NCBI GenBank assembly: GCA_033030425.1
Contig: JAUFSD010000008.1
Coordinates: 744,001-808,000 of the forward strand
DNA: 64,000 nt
Direction: 5' to 3'
Source: Verpa conica
Taxonomy: Eukaryota > Ascomycota > Pezizomycetes > Pezizales > Morchellaceae
Shown: positions 32,244 to 45,824 of the stretch, piece by piece
Position numbering within the stretch: the stretch's first letter is position 1
How the letters are laid out: every line of letters starts with the position of its first letter
The notes under the pieces: model-generated
What the model was told of the DNA's origin: nothing
Database searches by the model: none
What the model saw: only the letters and a program-made list of their open reading frames with translations
Made by a program: the position numbers and the translations under genes

Positions 32244-34766
32244 CTATTCGCCTAATGCCTTAAAGTCACTTGGGCGGATTCTTTTAGGTCTTTGGTGTCG
32301 ATGTGGATTCACTGGTTTCCTCATGTATGGACTATCCTCCTCGCTCGGAAAGGGTTCGCTGAACACAGTCTTCTGCTGGTTTGGGAAATACCCGAACTTG
32401 GCCACCCGCGCTGCCTCTTGTTGTTGTTGTTGATACTGTTGGATCATGTATGGGTTCATAATCTGGTTATTCCCGTTCGGGCCCATCGGTCGAGGACCTC
32501 CGCCTATTGCCCTACCCATCCCGTTCATACCAATACCAGGGCCCATACCCATGCCCATTCCTTGATTTATACCGGGATTCATGTATCCCCCCTCCATGTT
32601 ATTCATTCCGTTCATTCCCATTCTCATATCTCCTCCACCCATCCCGTTCATCCCACCACCCATCCCGCTCATCCCGTTCATCCCGTTCATCCCGTTCATC
32701 CCGTTCATCCCATTCATCCCGTTCATCCCGTTCATCCCGTTCATCCCGTTCATCCCGTTCATCCCGTTCACCCCGTTCATCCCATTCATCCCATTCATCC
32801 CATTCATCCCATTCATCCCGTTCACCCCGTTCATACCCATCATACCATTTGGACCAGGACCGTTGGGCATGTATTGGTTGCCGTTATTACCATGATAATA
32901 GTTATTATCCATACCATGCATCCCATTATTCATGGCATCCATCCCATTCATACTAGGTTGATATTGGTTATACCCATGATGGTACTGCTGTTGCTGCTGC
33001 TGATGATGCTGTTGTTGATGCTGTTGTTGTTGTGGGGGTGGTGTATTCTGATGTTGGTTCTGTTGGGGAAACTGTTGATGGAATGGTTGTTGCTGCGCTT
33101 GTGGCCCTTGCTGTTGCACATTAAAAATTTGTCCATTTCCACCATATATACTACTAGGGATAGGTTGGTGCTGCTGCTGCTGCAGGGGTGGTTGTTGGTA
33201 CTGGGGTGTGTTTCTCATAGCAGCAGGCCCACGAGGGACTTGAGGCCCTAGGTCATCCTCGGCAGGTCTTTTCCTCGAAGCAGATGAAGAACTGACAGAT
33301 GAAACAGCAGAAGACAACGGACTTTTCCCATTCGCAGCAAGACTCGAACCATCCCGAGCCTTTACAGTAAGCCCAGATGCTACAGAAGGACTCATTGATT
33401 TCTCCCTATCCTTCATCTCCTTTCCCTTCAAATACTCCTCAACCTTACTTCTTGTTTCGTTATCAACCACCAAAGAGTCCAAGAGAATATCCTTAGCCTC
33501 ACAATTCGGACAAACAAAATCCGATTCCAACAAAGCAGTCTGAATACATTCCTCGCAATACACTTTCCCACAGCAAGGAGTCTTAGAAGCACCACGAATG
33601 AGCTTATGGCACATTAGACACTCAATTCCCCTGTCCTGTAACTCTTTATTCCCAACCGGAGCAGAAGACTTTGCGGTTGTCGCAGCCTTCTTCTGATAAG
33701 ACTCCCAAGATGCTTGATCTGGTTGAGCTACGACATACTCTCCGTCCGCATTTACCATGACAGAAGTGGTGTTAGCATGGGGTGTAGTATTTTCATCGTC
33801 GGCAGATGGCGGGAGGGGCTTCTCGACAGCTTTGAGAAAGCTACGGGGAATGCCAGTTGTACGCTTAATTCGGGTACGACCATCAAAGGTCGGATCCGCA
33901 TTTGTAGGGCATTGTTGAATCCAATGACCTATATTCCACTCATTAGTGTTGTAGTAAAAGGACGGAGTTTAGGTGTGGTTCTTACCTTTCTCACCACAAC
34001 GATAGCAGATATACCCATTTGGCGGCGGGTGAGCAGGGGCTGGTGCATTACCTTTCTTGAAGCCGCCTTGGCCCCCCCCTCCACGATGGATTGGAGTAGC
34101 ACTATAAAGCGCAATTACGCAACATGTCAGTAATCATGGTAAAGATAACGAAATCATAAAAAGTCCATCATATTCAAAACTATATACGCACTTGGCCATT
34201 TGTTCTTGAGTTTTATTCCATTGCTCGCTCGAAGCCTGAAACATCGCAGCGATCTTATCCTCTTCAGAATCACCGGTTCCCCCGCCACTACTCAGACCAG
34301 GGAAATTACCACCATTACTTGGAGCAGGCTCTGCCTTCTTCACAGCAGTAGGACCATTCCCAAAATTCTTTTCCCGACGACCTGCATTAGGAAGTGCGTT
34401 CATAGGCATCTTTCCACTAACATATCGCTGTGCAGTTCCACGACCGGGTTTACTCGGAGGCAGACGACGAGCAATAATAGGAGTAGAACGTGGGATAATA
34501 GTAGTATCATCATCATATTCTAAGTATCAAAGAGCAGTTAGCTACACTACACAGACAAAATTGAGAATAATTGGTCCACAGCTACATAACATACCCTCGC
34601 GTGTTTCTTGGTGACTAATCGCCAAATCAAAGTCCGTTCCATCACCTAATCGATGAATGGTTATGATCTGCCGTTTAAGTTCAAACACTGAAATTCCGGT
34701 TCCGTCGAAAGTAACCCGCGACATCTCCTGCTGAGACTTAAACTTGAAAAATACCGATGAAGACAT
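32244..34766 (-). CDS. MPE1: MPE1 / RBBP6-like subunit of the cleavage and polyadenylation factor
   Basis: Four exons, 34766-34595, 34519-34192, 34101-33986 and 33928-32244, encode 766 residues. The start [18 protein letters not shown] opens the ubiquitin-like DWNN domain, ending at [18 protein letters not shown] zinc knuckle ([14 protein letters not shown]) spans intron 3 at about residue 205. The block [18 protein letters not shown] follows. The RING/U-box-like domain ([10 protein letters not shown] ... [12 protein letters not shown] ... CPNC) lies at about residues 310-360. The C-terminal third is low complexity: Gln/His runs and an NGM tripeptide array. Mpe1 acts in the nucleus in pre-mRNA 3'-end cleavage. 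The start lies 1.3 kb from the divergent PDB1 start. Confidence 0.95.
32641..32838 (-). repeat. 9-bp tandem array encoding (NGM)n in MPE1
   Basis: About 20 near-perfect copies of CCCGTTCAT (plus strand; ATGAACGGG on the coding strand). Variant units with GTG give Val for Met. The array also opens long frames on the plus strand, which are shadows. Confidence 0.9.
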
Positions 34767-36043
34767 AATGGCGATTCCAGTTCCTGACACTTAAAAAAAA
34801 AAGGCACGAATTTTTCCCTGTTGTTGATAGTGACAATCGGCCGTGACGCTCGTCACAATGAACGATTTTCAAGGAATGGAGCTATGCGTTTAACTTTCTT
34901 TGATGAGAATGGAAAAAGAGGTTGATTATACCACTTCGCGTAAGTGACCCGGGGAAAATAGGAAGGGGTAAAACTAAATGATGGAAAGTCGGTCTGGAAA
35001 AGAACAAACCGGAACTACACAGGATAGAACTCTTTGCTTTCTCGCCAATCTTTTTCTTTCTTTCCTTTTTTCGTTGAGATGATGTTTTCGATTCAGGGCA
35101 CCAATGAAACACAATAATCCGAAACCCTTAAAAGCCAAACAAATAATAACCCAACCGAAGAAAAAAGAGCTGCTGATAGAAGAAACAGGAGGGGAATAAA
35201 CAGAATAATGATCTGACAAGAAGGATATGCTCTCTTTTCTCCCGGGTAAAAATCAAAGATCTGATAACAAAATGAAAAAGGAGAACCCCTCAACACGGAG
35301 GTGACGCGGTTGGATGTGAGAGAAACTTAAGCAAGTAGATGACAAGAGCCCAAATTATATATCCCGCGTATCTCCAAACCTAGAAGACCTAGAAGATAGT
35401 TGACTTTATTCCCAAATTTTCCCGCGTGACGCTGACCAGTGCCAACTCTCTGCGTGGCGAGAAAAATAAAAAACCAGAGCAGTAACGATGGGAAAGCGAA
35501 AGAACAACGCCTATGATAGATGAATCCGATAAATATGTCGTTGAGAGATGTCGTAATGATGATTAAGTTAGCGAAGTTGAGGGAATCATAGGCCGTCAGA
35601 AACGCAAAGGAAGATGTCGTGAGAATAGGATGGTGTAAAGATGGCGGCGACAAGGCGGCTTGATGAAAGAAGGAGGGAAAAGCCCCTTGGTGTCTTTCGA
35701 AAGAGACCAGGCTTCCGATTGGGTAACACGCATTTGTCAGCTTTGTGAGCCACAAATTTAGCCACAGTCATGCAACTTACACATCTCTTTGTCATTGAAG
35801 AATAAAGCCCTAGTGGCGGTGCAGCTGCAACAACCCAACAACCTGGACCTTCGTCTAGCCTGGTCTGTATGAGGCGAAAAAGTTCCCTATCCCGGCCCTG
35901 GTCCATCAATCCCACCCGTTACTCCCCTCCTCAGAGTTTCTCACTCACTCCATCTCTTTACATCTAAATATCTCTCATCTTTCTCTTCATCTTCTTAACC
36001 ACTTTCAATTCCTCTCTCTCTATACTTAAGAATTTCCTTCGAA
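34767..36043. other. Divergent intergenic region, MPE1 / PDB1
   Basis: 1.3 kb with no supported gene. Several minus-strand frames (34882-35915) overlap each other and lack domains. The 100 bases before PDB1 are CT-rich (CTCTCTCTCT near 36011). Confidence 0.5.
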
Positions 36044-37640
36044 ATGATCTTCAATCCTACAAAGTCTCTCTTGTCGCGCATCGCCGGCCATGCTGTCCGG
36101 AGACCTATTGCCAGTGTACCCCGAGTAACGACTTTCCCTGCAGCTTTGAGAATACAGCAGCAGCAGAGAGGAATGGCCAGTGCAGGGACCAAAGATTACA
36201 CTGTCAGAGATGCTTTGAATGAAGCCCTTGGTACGTTGCCGTTTTCAGCAATTGACGAGCTGCGGGGAGATAGGTATCGCTGACAATAATTATTATAGCT
36301 GAGGAGTTGGAGAGAGATGAGAAAGTTTTTATCATGGGTGAGGAAGTTGCGCAGTACAACGGAGCATACAAAGTTACCAAAGGACTATTGGACAGGTTTG
36401 GTGATAAAAGGGTTATTGACACTCCGTAATTATATCCCCCTTCTGATATCATATTCAGTTCGCTGATTATTGATAATAGGATTACGGAGCATGGTTTTGC
36501 TGGTCTTGGTGTTGGAGCTGCCCTTGCTGGTCTTAATCCTGTAGTCGAGTTCATGACCTGGAATTTTGCTGTAAGTCGAATTTTATGAGTGATAAAGTAT
36601 AAGTTCTAATATTTTGATAGATGCAAGCTATTGATCAAATTATCAATTCTGGAGCCAAGACTCATTATATGAGTGGTGGTATCCAGCCTTGCAGTATTAC
36701 TTTCCGTGGTCCTAATGGTTTTGCCTCTGGTGTCGCCGCCCAGCACTCACAGGTATATTTCATTAGTTTCCTAGCTTATTTAAAGGATACACTAATACTC
36801 AATCCAGGATTACTCTGCGTGGTATGGAAGCATTCCTGGCCTAAAAGTAGTTACGCCATGGAGTGCTGAGGACGCAAAGGGTTTGTTGAAGGCTGCCATT
36901 CGAGACCCTAACCCGGTTGTGGTTCTTGAGAACGAGTACGGCCCCAAAGCATTCTTGAGGCCGAGTGATATGTTATTGACTACCCTCTACTCCTAGACTT
37001 CTATATGGACAAACATTCCCTATGTCTGAAGAAGCTCAGAAAAGTGACTTTGTTCTTCCTGTAAGTCTCCTATAAATCTTAAGCTCTTTTATTTAAATGG
37101 CTAAAGATTTGTTCCCTATTAGATTGGAAAGGCCAAGATTGAGCTTGTTGGAAAGGATGTTACAATTGTTACATTGTCCCGCTGTGTTGGCCAAGCACTA
37201 GCAGCGGCGAAGAACATCAAGAAGAAGTATGGTGTCGAGGTCGAGGTTGTCAACCTACGTTCAGTAAAGCCTCTTGATGTCGAGACTATCATCAAGTCCG
37301 TCAAGAAGACAAATCACCTCATTGCCCTAGAGAGCGGCTTCCCTAGCTTCGGTGTCACTAGTGAAATTTTGGCACTGAGCATGGAGTACATGTTTGACTT
37401 TTTGGATGCCCCTGCTCAGGTAACCGTTTCCCCTAATTCACTTCTAAAATTGACATTCACTAAAGATTATAACAGAGAATTACTGGTGCTGAAGTCCCAA
37501 CACCGTATGCTATTGGCCTTGGTAAGTCATTCCTTACCGTGTTTTCGCTCTATCCATTATTGACGTATTCAATAGAGGCCTTGTCCTTCCCTGATGAAGC
37601 GCTCATCGAGAAGAAAGTTGCCCAACTCCTAAGGCTATAA
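36044..37640 (+). CDS. PDB1: Pyruvate dehydrogenase E1 component subunit beta, mitochondrial
   Basis: Nine exons: 36044-36230, 36299-36425, 36480-36570, 36621-36752, 36808-36935, 36997-37060, 37123-37419, 37476-37521 and 37576-37640, giving 378 residues. The leader ([20 protein letters not shown] ... RGMAS) is a mitochondrial presequence. The E1-beta core is complete: [79 protein letters not shown] and [15 protein letters not shown]. With E1-alpha it decarboxylates pyruvate using TPP and feeds acetyl-CoA to the TCA cycle. Every junction restores the family sequence; intron 5 (donor inside GAG, 36936) is the clearest, because readthrough stops at once. Confidence 0.96.
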
Positions 37641-40600
37641 ATAAGGTATCGGACCTGAGATCAGACAATTTGAGAGGCCAGAAGTGGACTGCGAGTGAGC
37701 GATGATGCCAGAGATAAGATTCATGGAGGTGTAATTCTCACTTTCTAATGAAAGTTCTACTATTTTTTTTTCATGACAGCCTTAACTTCTACATTACGCG
37801 TTAGTCGGTCATTCAGTCCATTTCAGCTCATTGGTCATTGCGTATTTCTACTTCACGTTTTTTTTTTGTTGGGAACGGTAGGAGCGAGGTCATGATATTA
37901 AATTAGGTGGGTAGGAACCAGGTAGAAAAAGACACATGAGGTATATAGTACTCATGTTCTAAAATATCAAGATTTCTATTTGATATTCGACTTCTGTTTC
38001 CCTTTAGAATACCTTTGTTACTAAATATCTCCCTTGTTTTACAAATTCCCCAAAGAATTTTGCTACATGTACCAAGAGCTTTGTTGGGAGTTGGCAGCCC
38101 AACAGTGACAGGTTGAAGCTTGGCGCGGCCACTCGAGACATGATCAGGGCAAGTTTCCCTAACCCATGAGTCTTGTACTCAACCTATAGACAATGTTCCT
38201 TTTGCAGAACCCACGTCTTACGTGTAATCCAAGTCCTTCACATCCAAAACAACACAATATCAAAGGGAAAACGCTCCTAAATTTATATATGAGTGATTTT
38301 TAGTCCTATATACCCACAATCTCTTTTACTCTTTAGATAGATGCTTATAGTATGTGGCCAAAATATAAACAGGCCTTAAATAATTTCTAAATATACCTCC
38401 ATCTGATATGAAGAGTAGACTGGCTTGAGATAATTTTCTAACTTAGGACGAACATATAAAGTCTAGTATGAGGCTATATCTAAGTCTCTGAATCAAACTA
38501 TTTTTAACCCGGGAAGTTCTAAGATATTAATACTACTTTCCATTATCCTATGTTGATAGGATACCAAACCGCAATTAGCAGCTCAGACTAAACATTACTT
38601 CTAGGTAATCCTTTGCTACTCTGGACCCTACGATCATCTCGCTTCCAGTCGAACACAGCGGCTATTAGTAAACAAAGATATTAATCTAACTAGCTCGTTA
38701 AAAACACTATCTAGAAATGGTTTAAGATTATGAGAACCTAGAGCAACACTACAAACAGCTTTATTAGTTGGAGAGGTAGTAGATCAAGATAAGGCCACAA
38801 TCACGAACTAGAAAGATCTTATACAAAAAGGTGTCAGAAATGTCGTATACCGAATGCCACCCTTGAATTTTACCTTTTGGAAAGAATATGTATATCCCCG
38901 TAACTAAAAACAATAAACAAGTTTTTAAGACCAGTTTCCCTAGTACGGCCTCACCGCTATAAATATAAATGAGGTCGACGAGATTATACCTCAATCATCT
39001 AGGTGTTTGATTTTCCTAAAATTCATGGGGCTGAGTTCATAACTTCTGACTCGACTATAGCCTATATATACAAATGACATCCTCAGATTCTTCTACATAA
39101 TATTCTCATCAGCAAGAAATTTACTTTAAATATTTTGAACGACTAAATAGATTATTCAAAATGCTTTGGCCCTATCACAAATATCCAGCATAACAGCAGA
39201 CAGTACACTAAAGACCACTTGAGAAGGTACTGACGAACCTAAAATAGCGAGGGCGGTTTCAATAACTACAAGAACCTGGGGGGATTAAAACAGACGGATT
39301 TTGCGGGATTCTTTTGCCTTAGGGCTACGTCATGATCTTTCGCAGAGCTACGACCTGATATCCCCCCAATAATTACATGGGCACTTGTACTATGGTAATA
39401 CGGCCGAATATATACAGAAGGACACCCATCTATAAAATGCCAAAAAGTAAAAAATGATTAACTCAGTACATTCATACCACACTTAGCCAGAAGACCTTTT
39501 CTTTTTAGAAATCGCGAGATTTCGGGTATACTATAAGAATGGAGGGAGGAAAGTTTACCCCTAGAGAAAAAATTCTGTCCATGGAAACTGGATACTAGCA
39601 TTTTTTAACTTGTCGTTTGCAATAGAATCAAACCTACTACTACAATCACAATAAATAAAATAACTTAATAGAGAAACTATTTATTGGGAAGAGACTTTAG
39701 TCTAAATACACATGAACATTTCTGTATTAACAATTACTTCAGGGCTGTAGAGCGTATTAGTAGCTTTTTAATCATATAAATGGCACTATGTATAACTTAA
39801 TAATAATACTGTTACTAAACTGAGAAGAAGAAAATACTTTCTTAGTCAATCGTAGGTTCACGTTTATAGGTGCGGATCGCTTAGTGCTGTGGTGATCCCT
39901 TTAGTAGGTATGTGCCGCTAAGATGTGTTGCCCGCGGCTGCAGCGGTTGCAACCTCAACTTTAGGTATTTGGTGAGCGCCTGAGACCTCTTCCTGATACA
40001 CTCAAGAGCCAACCGGAGCCCATGCCACCTAATCTGGTAAAGAGCCTCTGGTAAAAAGTATTCGAGGCCTTGATTGGCCCCTTCACGTTCTTGGCGAAGA
40101 CTCTAAGAGCTCTTGTACGCTACCGATTTTTCTGTGTAGAGGCTATACTATTCGGGGCAAGAACCTGAAAACGACTTTGTTGATAACGCCTCCTGATTTG
40201 CCCTGGCATGGTGAATCTACGACTAATCAACGTTTTTGAGACTTGCATGCTCAGACTCTCCTTGCATGCCCTGAGTATAATGGACAAGCCTTTCTACTAT
40301 ATTCTATCACTAAGTCTATTCCCCTCAATACCGCGGCCCCCAAAAACCTATCCAGGGACTATATCTAAGACTAACCAGAGAAATACCTTGCCTATGCATG
40401 ACTCGCAGAGAATACCGTGAGACCAAGAAAGGGGCTCCGCTACAGTTTCCCATGCATCTCCATGGATCTCCCACTCTAAGGTGGTATACGACTTCTGTCA
40501 GTCTCAGTTCTGGGAATGTCAGCTGATAAGGGAACAAGCACCCGTCCTATGATGTTGCTTTACAGTTTGGCCATCTGAAGCCAGAAGCTGGGCGCAAACA

Positions 40601-43241
40601 AGTACCGCATGTATGTGTGCAGGGGGGCAAACTATTAATCTAACTGGAGAAACCACAATGACCCCTCCCCCCAAAGCAAGCTCATTGGCCCGTAAGCACA
40701 ATTTCGGCGGAAGATGATGAGATCACTAATCCTAACTATTTACACGGTTGCGCATCTCCAACTACGATTAAGACGTGACAGCCACCGAATTGACTAAAAT
40801 ATGCCCCTTTACAATAACGCGCCGAGGGCCCTTGCTTTAGCGGGAGTTCAGAGTGTCTATGGATTACAAGCTCTCGGCGTTTCCCGTTCCGGAGTCTCGG
40901 AAGAATAATGATACAGCTGGGGAGTTAAGGCGTGCTCCCCGCCACAGGCAGTTACGCGAAAATCTCACGTTAGAAATAGTTGTCAGGCTGTTCCGGCCCC
41001 ACCTAAATGCATGCTGGAGAAATTTTCAAGGCAGATTCATAATATTCGCTAGATCTGGTGATTAAAGTCCTAGATTAACTCATTTAGATGCATAATTATA
41101 CTAAGGTTAACTGAACTCGCATTGATGCACCATGTCAATCCATGAGTTAAATTATTTTGACTAGAAGTCTCACTTTCTAAAGAAAACTAGGTTAGGGACA
41201 CAGCTACGAATAAAATTAGAAAAGCAAGAACCTGAGGTTTTCCTACGCAGTATTCAATGTCTTAGCCCCTACTTTAGCCATCAATCGATATTCTAGGATA
41301 TGATACCAGCATAAGACCTTGTTCTAGCCTAAAAATAAATGCAATACGTTTCCTATGTATTAGGTGTCGGTACTCATACGAGATTTGGTATATCTACCTT
41401 GAGCCACGTTTCTGGTACACTCTGTCGAATAAGACACAAAATAACAGGGTGTGGCATAGTGCGGAGATAGCCGAAAGAGTTCGCAGGAAAGATCTGCAGA
41501 AGAATTATTGGAAGACCCATTTGCCTTATCTGCATATGATCTAAGGAGAATTACCGGTATTGCGTCTCTAAACAAGGCAAAGATGTAACATGTCTTCCGG
41601 TAAAGACAACTAACAGGCTTCCTCGGATCATAGATAGATATATTTGGAGGCCAGTTGGCCACAAGGGGAACCGCTCCCAAGCGGTGAACCAATCACACTA
41701 CTAAAAACATATCCAAGGGTCCACACAACTGAAAAAACTCGATACTAAATGTATATAGAGCTGTATAGTCTATAGTTTATTTTTCCTATTTGATTTCCAC
41801 AGAATAATAAGTCAGACTCCATGTACTAATTGTTGATCCATTTATTCATAGAAAAGGTCAGATTTATATCACCAACGAGTGATATTCCATGATTCCATAA
41901 CTCAGCCGGTAGCCCGAGATATGGGGAAAGAAAAAATTTAGGCTATACAGTACATCTACCATGGTTCGGTTCCCTATATACCCTTGTTGGGGCCAAAGAA
42001 ATGCTTTTATAATTTAACGGAACTTAATGCGCGTTTAATTAATATAGGCATGGAGTAAAGTTAAAACGGATACCGGCGAAGGATATTCTATACTACATAT
42101 AGCTACTATGGCTAAGCTCTTGTATGCCTTCAAAGTTGAATTTCGTACTCGAGTCTGAGGTACAAAGATAGTCTAGATCTGGCATGACGATTAGAGTGGT
42201 TAGTCCACCGTCCAAACCCAGGTGCTAGGTCACCTAAAGACTCTATAGGAATGCATTCGTTATCATACTGTGAGCCAGTTTGCCCTATTGGGGCTTTGGC
42301 ATGGTTGAGGGCCTCCTATGGGCACGGACCAGGTAAACTGGTAAGGGGTGGGTTATTCTCAGATTAAGCGATTTGATGCCGAGTTATGGAGTATGAGCCG
42401 GCGATCCTATTTTGTTTTGGCCAGGGCATGGGGGGGGAAAAAAAATCTCATCTCGCTAAAAGAACCTCAAGACTTATTTTTGGTGTTGGAAGTTTGCTAT
42501 GGCTATGACCCTATTATTTTCTTATATAAGATTATCCACCCGGGAGGAAGTTAGGCCAGAGTTTAGAGTTTTGAGGTCTTGTGCGAAGTTTTGCTGAAGC
42601 CGGAGCTTGGAACCCTGGAGAGGTTGCAAAGTTACATATGAATATGCAGACTGAAGGTTCCTGGGGGGGGCACGATAGCTGTTTAAGATCTGAGACAAGC
42701 AGTGCGGCCGGTTACATAAAATTCGCTAGGATAGCTCTGCCGAATAACACAGCAAAAGTCACGCCATTGACTGTGCTCCACTTTTTAAGCATTTGACTGG
42801 CTAGATCTGTAGGAGGTTGGAACGGCCAGGATGCCGAGGGATGTTTTACACCTTAACTGCTGTGGCTGAGTGCCTTGAAGGTTTCAACTAACATCTCGCC
42901 CCCGTACGCCTGAGTATGCTTCTTATGCTTACTGTGTTTTCTCGCTTGGGAAAAACTAACGGCTCGGCTGCAATAATTCTACTACATATGTCGATCAGTG
43001 GTATCCACAAAGCAAGTCTAACGTCTATGTCTAGGGTTAGGTGAAACCTGACTCTAAATAGCCTGCACCTGCCCATATGGTCACGTGATGGCGGGGTTGT
43101 GCCGATCACCTCATCTCTAGTGTTTTGTTTTGACACTGCATGTCTGTGCCTAGGACATATCTGTCAAAAACACTAACGAGCTCTCTGCTGCACACACTCT
43201 CTCTGTCGCTCCTGGTTGCCTTTTTTAATCTACGATAAATA
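37641..43241. other. 5.6-kb gene-poor region
   Basis: I find no gene, tRNA or bounded repeat. The stretch ~39880-41060 and ~42200-43200 is less AT-rich than its surroundings and may hold heavily decayed sequence. Frames at 40208-40420, 40853-41065, 41360-41692 and 42348-42554 match nothing I know. Confidence 0.5.
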
Positions 43242-44350
43242 ATGGCGGCTCAGGAAAAAGACGAGGGGAGCCTTGTGAGGTCCTTGAAAGACCTCTTTGC
43301 AGGTGCTGTTGGCGGTATTGCCCAGGTCTTGATCGGTAAGCAGCAATTTTGGGTGAAATCTTGAGATTGACTGATTGCTAATTACGGTTTACAGGCCAGC
43401 CTTTTGGTGTGGAACCTACCTCAAGTGCCCAGATTGGACATCGGGACAAAGTCAAGCCCTCTATGAATTGTTACTGATTCATGTGCCGTAGATATTGTCA
43501 AAGTTCGTCTTCAAACCTCTAGCCAGTACTCCAATGCCCTTGACGCCGCTGCTCAGATCTACAAAAATGAAGGACCACTTGCCTTCTACAAAGGGACTTT
43601 AACCCCACTTGTCGGCATCGGTGCTTGTGTGTCGATCCAATTCGGTGCATTCCACGAAGCCCGCCGTCGCATTGCTGACTACAACGCTATTAAGCACCCC
43701 CAACGTAAAGAACTCAGCTATGGCCAGTACTATCTTGCTGGCGCTGCAGCGGGTGTTGCTAATTCTGTCATCTCGGGTCCTATTGAGCATGTAAGGATTC
43801 GTCTTCAGACCCAGCCGCATGGTGATGCAAGGCTTTACAGTGGTCCACTGGACTGTATCAAGAAACTCGTTGCTACTGGGGGTATCAGACACGGGCTTTA
43901 TAGGGGGGAGATGGTAACAATCCTGAGGGAGGCCCAAGCGTACGGAGTTTGGTTCTTGACATTTGAGTACTTGATGAACATGGAATCAAGAAGGGTAAAG
44001 CGTGAGGACATCCCAGCGTGGAAGATTGCGTTGTATGGTGGGCTGGCTGGAGAGGCACTTTGGTTAGGAAGTTATCCCCTTGATGTGGTTAAAAGTAAGA
44101 TGCAGACGGATAAGTTGGGAGGGGATAAAGCGTACAAGAGCATGACAGATTGCTTCAGGAAGGTGTGGTACAAGGAGGGGATGGGAGGGTTTTGGAAAGG
44201 GCTAGCACCGACGTGTCTTAGAGCCATGCCAGTTTCTGCAGGGACGTTTTTTGTGTATGCTCTACTCTTGCCCCATTTTACTTGCCACCTATAAGTTGCT
44301 GACTAACCTGAATCTACAGGGTTGAAATGACTATGAGGGCGATCAAATAA
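43242..44350 (+). CDS. YMC1: YMC1-like mitochondrial carrier
   Basis: Four exons, 43242-43335, 43395-43406, 43492-44254 and 44320-44350, encode 299 residues. The second exon is only 12 nt (GCCAGCCTTTTG). With its neighbours it builds the first carrier signature, GQPFDIVKVRLQ. The second (GPIEHVRIRLQTQ) and third (YPLDVVKSKMQTD) signatures sit at the usual ~100-residue spacing. KGTLTPLVGIGACVSIQFG and IPAWKIALYGGLAGEALW resemble yeast Ymc1/Ymc2. The protein spans the inner mitochondrial membrane six times. The Ymc substrates are not firmly known (amino-acid or organic-acid transport has been proposed), so none is assigned. The last exon adds VEMTMRAIK. Confidence 0.92.
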
Positions 44351-44620
44351 ACATAGTATTTCTTGTTTTATTTCATTAAGGAGAGATATTTTGGGCTAGA
44401 TACTTGTTTTTTTAAGGAAAGATACCTTCTATAGAATACGGTCTTCTTGTTTTCTTCCCCATTTTCTCCTCCATAACCTCGTTCGTATAGTCTTCTTTAC
44501 GAGGGATGACTACCTGTTCGGTTTGATAAATGTCTATAGATACAATTGTATGTACATACATACATAGGCAAAATCGAGTTTTTGCATTTAAGGTTCTATT
44601 TTTGTCTGCATAAAGCCACA
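44351..44620. other. Short convergent spacer
   Basis: 270 bp between the carrier and the uS2m stop. AT-rich, with ACATACATACATA near 44551. Nothing else seen. Confidence 0.5.
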
Positions 44621-45824
44621 CTATGAAGATGAAACCTGCATTTCTGCATCTCTGATCCTAGCGTTCCTTCCAGCCTCTCCCGCCCTACCGAGGATTCCGG
44701 CAACGAGCTGCACAGCCCTCAAACTGTGAAGGGAATAGACATTAGTGAATTTTAGCGGAACAGAGGATGACCGAGGGACGAACCTGTCATCGTTACACGG
44801 GATAGGATAGGTGACCCTCGTCGGATCCACATCGGTATCAATAATCGCGATAGTCGGTACCCCGGCCAACGCACATTCATGCAACGCAACCTTATTTTCC
44901 AGCGGCGAAAAGCAAACAACCAGGTCAGGTGTAATAGGGTTCGCATCCTCAATCGGCTTTTCAGACACTATACGATCCCTCATATCCTTCTCTACGACGG
45001 TTCCCCACTCGAGTATTTTCTGCGCATTCGTGATTGTCCCTGGAACCCACCAATCGAATACATGGAACCCACCAGCCAATTTTGCAGCCTGAACCACGCA
45101 GCGAGCCTGACCTTCACGTGTACCGAGAAAGAGGATGACGCCGCCCTTACGGGCTACACCTTTAACGACTTTGGCGGCACGGCGGAGGTGTGCGGCAATG
45201 ATTTCAAGAGAGATTATATGGATTCCGTCACGGACACCGTAGATATAGCGTGCATTACCGGGGTTCCAGAGGGAGGTAAGATGCCCAAGATGTGCACCGG
45301 ATGCGAGGAGAAGCTCGAGAGTTATGTCTTTGGGGGTTGGGGGGTGATTGACGAGTACATGGGGCTGGTAATGGGGGGTAACTTTAGTTCCTAGCCTGCC
45401 GGTAGTATTTTCTATCTTGGGATTAGCGAAATTTCTCATGCGGGTATATTGGGGCATCAATGCTCAAGGTTGATGGAGCCGGTTCGTCTTAGAAAGGAGA
45501 GAGTGAGAGAGTGAGAGAGTGAAACATACTGAAGTTCTGAAAGTTGGTGTATGCCTCGGAGGCTGTGAACGGTTGCCACTTATTACCCTTGATCACTCGT
45601 ACTCCCTGATCTTGATTCTTCTTTTCTGATGTACTCAAGTTTCTGGCTACTGACACTGCCCTCGAGACATCTAGTATAGAGTGTGGTGTCAATCGGCCTA
45701 GGTCAAACTTCCACTGTCAGCAACTAAGGTCTCCTACTTCGTCCCACTTCACTTCGCCTCTTGTCTTGGAGCCCAATTGGAGTGAATACTAACTCTTCCG
45801 TAGTAGTGAATTCCTGACAATCAT
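44621..45824 (-). CDS. MRP4: Mitochondrial small-subunit ribosomal protein uS2m
   Basis: Four exons, 45824-45794, 45697-45530, 45462-44784 and 44723-44621, encode 326 residues. The join of exon 1 to exon 2 gives MIVRNSLLRKSRLTPHSIL and on to SVARNLST, a convincing mitochondrial presequence. The core carries the uS2 hallmarks: LLLASGAHLGHLTSLWNP, YIYGVRDGIHIISLE, ILFLGTREGQARCVVQAAK, WVPGTITN, PDLVVCFSP, and VPTIAIIDTDVDP with PIPCNDDS. Exon 4 adds LRAVQLVAGILGRAG. The intron 2 acceptor is GAG rather than YAG, and exon 1 is an inference from phase and leader quality; the core is certain. Confidence 0.92.

Noticed and set aside
32292..33251. 319-codon plus-strand frame rich in HPVHP repeats, and two smaller overlapping ones
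   Set aside because: They are antisense shadows of the 9-bp repeat and Gln/His runs in MPE1, which has clear domains and splice structure.
34882..35915. Several minus-strand frames between MPE1 and PDB1
   Set aside because: They overlap in different frames, have no domain, and lie where two promoters are expected.
44811..45394. Open frames opposite uS2m
   Set aside because: Antisense to a well-supported conserved gene and without any recognisable domain.
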